Source: Lachnospiraceae bacterium (GTDB taxonomy: Bacteria; Bacillota; Clostridia; Lachnospirales; Lachnospiraceae). From it: a DNA stretch of 64,000 nt. This document shows positions 60,828 through 64,000 of the stretch, in pieces. Below the pieces are notes generated by a model. That model saw only the letters and a program-made list of their open reading frames with translations. It did no database searches and had not been told where the DNA came from. Where the stretch lies: NCBI GenBank assembly GCA_015258095.1, contig JABZIV010000002.1:1-64000 (forward strand). The letters run 5' to 3'. Every line of letters starts with the position of its first letter. The stretch's first letter is position 1. The position numbers and the translations under genes are program-made.

Positions 60828-61388
60828 TTATACTGCTTTTACTTCGTGTACAGGGGGAAGGAAAGGCGCTTCCAGGCCTTGAATCGGCTCCGCATCCACA
60901 TTTTTAACGCCCAGCTCTCTGCAAAGAATCTCGGCAACCTTTCCTGCGCAAAGTCCGGTAAAGGCGATACACTGCTTCTTGTGCTCCCCTTCCGCCATCT
61001 CAAAACCTCTGGTAAGGACACGGCAGCAAGCGGCATGCTTTGCATTTGCCTCTCTGAACCAGTCATGCAGTTCCTTGGAAAGTGCCATAAGGGCATTCAC
61101 CTTCGGATCCTTCGGGCCGTCCGGTGTCGTTCTTCCGAAGAACATACCGAGGGCAAGGATTCCTCCGTTTAATGCACCGCACATGCATCCCGAACGACCT
61201 GCTCCGATAGACATCCCGGAAGACATCGCAATAACGGACTCGGGTACATCCGCCTGGAAAGCATCGCGAATGGCTTTCATCACTGCCTCACAGCAGAAAA
61301 ATCCGCCGGCATAAAGCTCTTCCGCATTCTCTAAAACGGCATGAGGGCTCACCTCTTTTGCGTGATACGTAATAATAGACTCCATCAT
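60828..61388 (-). CDS. C_GCAxxG_C_C family redox-active protein
   Basis: 186 residues. The cysteine pattern is AGGFFCCEAVMKAI near the N-terminus, SGCMCGALNGGILALG in the middle, KHAACCRVLTRGF and FTGLCAGKVAEILC at the end, matching the family named for C_GCAxxG_C_C. These proteins are thought to carry a metal or redox centre and are found in anaerobes. I use the ATG at 61388 with GAAAGGAG. First gene of a two-gene operon with the TDT transporter. Confidence 0.85.
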   Translation of the reverse strand: MMESIITYHAKEVSPHAVLENAEELYAGGFFCCEAVMKAIRDAFQADVPESVIAMSSGMSIGAGRSGCMCGALNGGILALGMFFGRTTPDGPKDPKVNALMALSKELHDWFREANAKHAACCRVLTRGFEMAEGEHKKQCIAFTGLCAGKVAEILCRELGVKNVDAEPIQGLEAPFLPPVHEVKAV

Positions 61389-61981
61389 AAGTGCTCCTTT
61401 CATGCGCTTCCCCTACCCTGACCATAAGTAGAAACTTCCAGCGCAACTATAAAAATAATTAACGTAACCTTGTCAGTATATAAAAAATAATCGTTTGTGA
61501 CTAATTAATAAATGGTATATGCTTCATTATTTATAGGCAAATGCTATTGCTTTTATTTTCTCTATTCTGCTCTTTCTATTCCTCCCTTCCTTTACCGCTC
61601 TTCTTTTATTGTTCTTCTTTTACTGCCCCTCCCATTCTGCTTTTCAAAATAGATGTTTGGAAAGAGAATACACATTTCCTAAAAATCCCCTAAAAATAGA
61701 CAGCAAAAAACCCGGCGTTTCCGTCGGGCTTCCTGCTGTATAGAGTAGTAAGGGTCGATTAAACCTGTTCGCCAATGTTAATGCCGGATTTCGATTTCCT
61801 TTCCGGACAACTGCATTCTACCCTATTCTTTTATAAAGGTCAAGCTATTTTGCATATTTTTTTAGCATTTTGCATATTTAATATGTGAAATTCGTTTTAT
61901 ATTTTGAGTATTTTGCATAAATCCAATTTATACTGTCTATTTTATAACATAGTTTATTGAAGATAGCGCTCATACCACAGC
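61389..61981. other. Long AT-rich intergenic region
   Basis: 593 bases without a supported gene. From 61389 to about 61660 it is low-complexity and should hold the promoter of the C_GCAxxG_C_C gene. A terminator hairpin sits at 61701-61738. The segment 61840-61930 has three copies of TTTTGCATA (61848, 61868, 61911). A short stretch at 61739-61830 has some dyad symmetry (CCGGA...TCCGG type) and, with the terminator, could be a small RNA read leftwards. Confidence 0.4.
61701..61738 (-). terminator. Terminator hairpin downstream of the surface protein gene
   Basis: CCCGGCG (61711-61717) with CGTCGGG region (61722-61728) forms the inner stem, flanked by CAGCA/TGCTG pairs; six T follow on the minus strand. 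It lies 240 bases after the surface-protein stop, so it may end that transcript or a separate small RNA. Confidence 0.65.
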
Positions 61982-64000
61982 TTAAAATTCTCTCTTTTTA
62001 AAAATAAAATTCTTAAAGGAAAGGCTTCCTAAAGAGAGGACACTAAGCCCGAACAGAATGCCGTACAGCTTCATTGCAGAGGAATCGGCGGTATCTGTCT
62101 CGCCACGTTCACTGCCCTTTACTTCCGGTCTGTCTACTCCGAGAACGGCACCCGTTCTTCCCGGGGTCTCCTTTTGCTCTCCTACACTAGGACGGTCCAC
62201 ACCAAGTACATTGCCCGGCTCTTCCGGGGTGTTGGAAGGCGGATTGGACGGATTCCTCGGCGTGTTGCCGCCACCGCCCGGTGTATTCGGTGTATGACCA
62301 CCGCCACCCGGTGTGTTCGGATTTTCTTTGGTATTCACAAAAACGTTCTTATAGCCGTTACTTCCGTCATCGGCTCTACTTGCCGTATAACCGGATACGT
62401 TTTCCTCTGTTACCGTATATTGGATTTCCCTTCCGGCATCATCATACTTCGGCATATCAAAGGTATGTTGCCATCCGTTCTGCGCCGTTAAGTAATAGGA
62501 AGCAACACGCACACTGTCCGCATAGAGCTGCACGGCAAGGCCCTGCGGATGTTCTCCGCTTCCTTTCCAGATTTTCGTCACAGGAATAGCCACACGGTCT
62601 CCGGCATAGTTTGTGATGGTGAATCCCGTATCTTCTGTTCCGGAAATTGCCGGCGTAAAGTCGGAAAGGTTTTCCTCCGCTACAGTATAGCGAATCTCCG
62701 CTCCTGCCGCATCCTTCTTCGGAAGATTCGAGAAAGATGCCGTCCAGTGATTTTCTTCGGAAAGCTCCTGTACCTTGTTTTCATTCTTTACGCCGTTTTC
62801 CACAAGATAAACCTTTACCTTGTTCGGCTTCTGTACGGAAGTTCCTCCCAGAATCCAATCCTTATGGATGACAATATTCCTGCTTGTGGGCTTATTCCCA
62901 TCCTCTTTTTTATTGACAAATACCTTGGTGACCGTAGCACCGTCCGCAATAGAGGTCTTTAATTCCTCTTTGGAAATGTACTGTTCTTTTTTATTAAGAA
63001 CATAACCGTCCGGTGCCTTAATCTCCTTGATTACATACTCTTCCCGAACGACATTCTTTAATTCCGCAATTCCGTGTACATCGGTAGTGACTTCTTTCTT
63101 GATTTGGGTTCTTTTATTTTCGATGGTGAATTTCGCTCCGGAAAGAGGCTGTCCATCTTCATTTTCCTTCTTAATTCGAAGGGTGAAGCCCTTCCCGTTC
63201 AACGTTCCACCGGCTTTCTGTACGGCAAACTCTCTATGGTGCGGTTCCATTTTGATGCTGTCCCCGGTAATGGAAGCATCATTGTAATAGGTAGTGCCGT
63301 CCTGCGGAACCTCACCGATTTCCACGAAATACTGTAATTCTATGCCTTCTCCCAGCCCCATATCTCCTACGGTATAGTCAAAGGATCTCTTATCGGGAGC
63401 ATAATGTAAGTGAACCGTTTGTCCCCCTGCCGGCTTATTGTTATTCTGCGGGTTCATGAGCGCCCACTTCGGTCCCCGATTGGCTTCCGTGTCATCCACT
63501 GCCGTATGGAAAACATAATTGCTGTCACGATAACCCGATCTCCAAACGCCTCTTACCAGTCTCGGATAAAATTTATCCGCATCCGAAGCATTTTTCCAGT
63601 TCATGGAACGGGTAGGATCGCTCGGATCCACATAGTTGAAAACTTCACTGATCAGCTTGTCATAAAGCATGATATTCGTGTACTTTCCGGAAACGGGTCC
63701 GTCTGTTGTAAGCTTTCTTCCATTCACCTGAATATAAAAGTGAAGTAAGTAGTGAGTAAGCCCGTCGGCATCCTCGTAGGTTTCAATCTTTCCGCCGTGA
63801 TTCTTCCAGAAACTGGGTTCCGCATCCTTTGTGACCCCCTGGTAATCCATGTTTACCGAAGCAACAACCTGACCGTTAATCGTAATATGAATGGGAACGT
63901 GCTGCTTAGTTTGCACTACAGACCGATCAATCTGCACCAGAAAGGTAAAGCTTCCGTCCGATCCGCTGTAATCTTCCGCATTTTTGGTATACGTGATGGT
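61982..64000 (-). CDS. CnaB-type surface protein with atypical sorting region (N-terminus off right edge)
   Basis: At least 672 residues; the frame is open to the window edge, so the start is outside. The first part seen is an adhesin-like beta domain (SFTFLVQIDRS; TNIMLYDKLISEVF). Next comes a SpaA-type prealbumin domain (NEDGQPLSGAKFTIENKRTQ; VIKEIKAPDGYVLN), then two CnaB domains (IVIHKDWILGG with VAEEN; PVTKIWKGSG with TVTEEN), whose Lys and Glu could form isopeptide bonds. A Pro/Gly spacer with TPGGGG repeats follows. The C-terminus has VLGVDRP twice, then DTADSSAMKLYGILFGLS, a hydrophobic helix and the basic end FKKREF. No LPxTG motif is present. Confidence 0.85.
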   Translation of the reverse strand, partial: TITYTKNAEDYSGSDGSFTFLVQIDRSVVQTKQHVPIHITINGQVVASVNMDYQGVTKDAEPSFWKNHGGKIETYEDADGLTHYLLHFYIQVNGRKLTTDGPVSGKYTNIMLYDKLISEVFNYVDPSDPTRSMNWKNASDADKFYPRLVRGVWRSGYRDSNYVFHTAVDDTEANRGPKWALMNPQNNNKPAGGQTVHLHYAPDKRSFDYTVGDMGLGEGIELQYFVEIGEVPQDGTTYYNDASITGDSIKMEPHHREFAVQKAGGTLNGKGFTLRIKKENEDGQPLSGAKFTIENKRTQIKKEVTTDVHGIAELKNVVREEYVIKEIKAPDGYVLNKKEQYISKEELKTSIADGATVTKVFVNKKEDGNKPTSRNIVIHKDWILGGTSVQKPNKVKVYLVENGVKNENKVQELSEENHWTASFSNLPKKDAAGAEIRYTVAEENLSDFTPAISGTEDTGFTITNYAGDRVAIPVTKIWKGSGEHPQGLAVQLYADSVRVASYYLTAQNGWQHTFDMPKYDDAGREIQYTVTEENVSGYTASRADDGSNGYKNVFVNTKENPNTPGGGGHTPNTPGGGGNTPRNPSNPPSNTPEEPGNVLGVDRPSVGEQKETPGRTGAVLGVDRPEVKGSERGETDTADSSAMKLYGILFGLSVLSLGSLSFKNFIFKKREF

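Noticed and set aside
61701..61830. Considered as a fluoride or other known riboswitch
   Set aside because: It lies at the end of the surface protein transcript rather than before a gene, and the conserved cores of known classes are not present; kept only as a possible small RNA.
1..64000. CRISPR array, prophage, tRNA or rRNA genes
   Set aside because: I looked for regularly spaced repeats, phage structural genes and RNA genes and found none. Small or divergent tRNAs cannot be fully excluded without a dedicated search.

Overview
The window looks like a chromosomal segment of an anaerobic Firmicute of the class Clostridia, most probably Lachnospiraceae. The reasons are the housekeeping genes (F-type ATP synthase, murA, murC, rlmD, glgB, a DUF1836/DUF4250 pair, a C_GCAxxG_C_C protein), strong AGGAGG-type ribosome binding sites, and Tn1549-like conjugative-element debris. 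I cannot fix the genus from sequence alone. There are no rRNA or tRNA genes that I can see.

Bases 1-19,800 are AT-rich and accessory. On the left is a mobile-element cargo operon read leftwards: a TetR regulator, an ECF-type S component, EcfT, a double-domain EcfA and a truncated ABC exporter. Two near-identical palindromes around tetR look like its operators. A sigma-factor remnant and a partial second TetR gene lie at the window edge. Bases 5.3-10.5 kb hold a DUF4885-like gene and a complete TroA/ZnuA-type metal-ion ABC transporter operon with a clear promoter and operator. Bases 10.8-19.7 kb are the ruins of an integrative conjugative element (ICE): an IS110-family insertion sequence, two relaxase fragments, an AbiE toxin-antitoxin pair, an SPL-family radical SAM gene, a ClbS/DfsB remnant, a WYL regulator with a GyrI-like gene, an oriT-like region with a shortened mobC, a KilA-N protein, a topoisomerase III remnant and a frameshifted repA. 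Several genes carry internal deletions. The debris stops at the 3' end of rlmD (rumA), a known ICE integration hot spot.

From 19.8 kb onward the DNA is more GC-rich and mostly core genome. Bases 19.8-28.5 kb form a leftward gene string: lrp, aminotransferase, a GH13-like pseudoenzyme, glgB, a lysozyme-like/DUF1304 fusion and rlmD. Bases 28.5-35.2 kb are the ATP synthase operon (a, c, b, a fused delta-alpha protein, gamma, beta, epsilon) followed by a 35-residue membrane protein. Bases 35.5-38.1 kb carry an SH3 membrane protein and a signal-peptidase homologue that lacks both catalytic residues, as in streptococcal SipA.

Bases 38.5-51.5 kb hold xth, a PHP phosphoesterase, rpiB, an M20 amidohydrolase, murA, an XRE regulator, murC-yitT, queT behind a possible preQ1 riboswitch, and a cysteine-catabolism group (symporter, cysteine desulfidase-like enzyme, GntR regulator). 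Bases 51.6-61.4 kb hold a GNAT, pcrA, DUF1836, DUF4250, dtd, a lipoprotein, rarA, a glyoxalase-like protein, a secreted CAP-domain protein of mosaic composition, a TDT transporter and a C_GCAxxG_C_C protein. The window ends inside a large CnaB-type surface protein with an unusual C-terminal sorting region.

The most unusual items are the ATP synthase delta-alpha fusion, the catalytically empty SipA-like and GH13-like proteins, the lysozyme-DUF1304 fusion, the metal permease with a winged-helix tail, and the deletion-ridden ICE relic. None is proven to be a new system; each is a testable observation.
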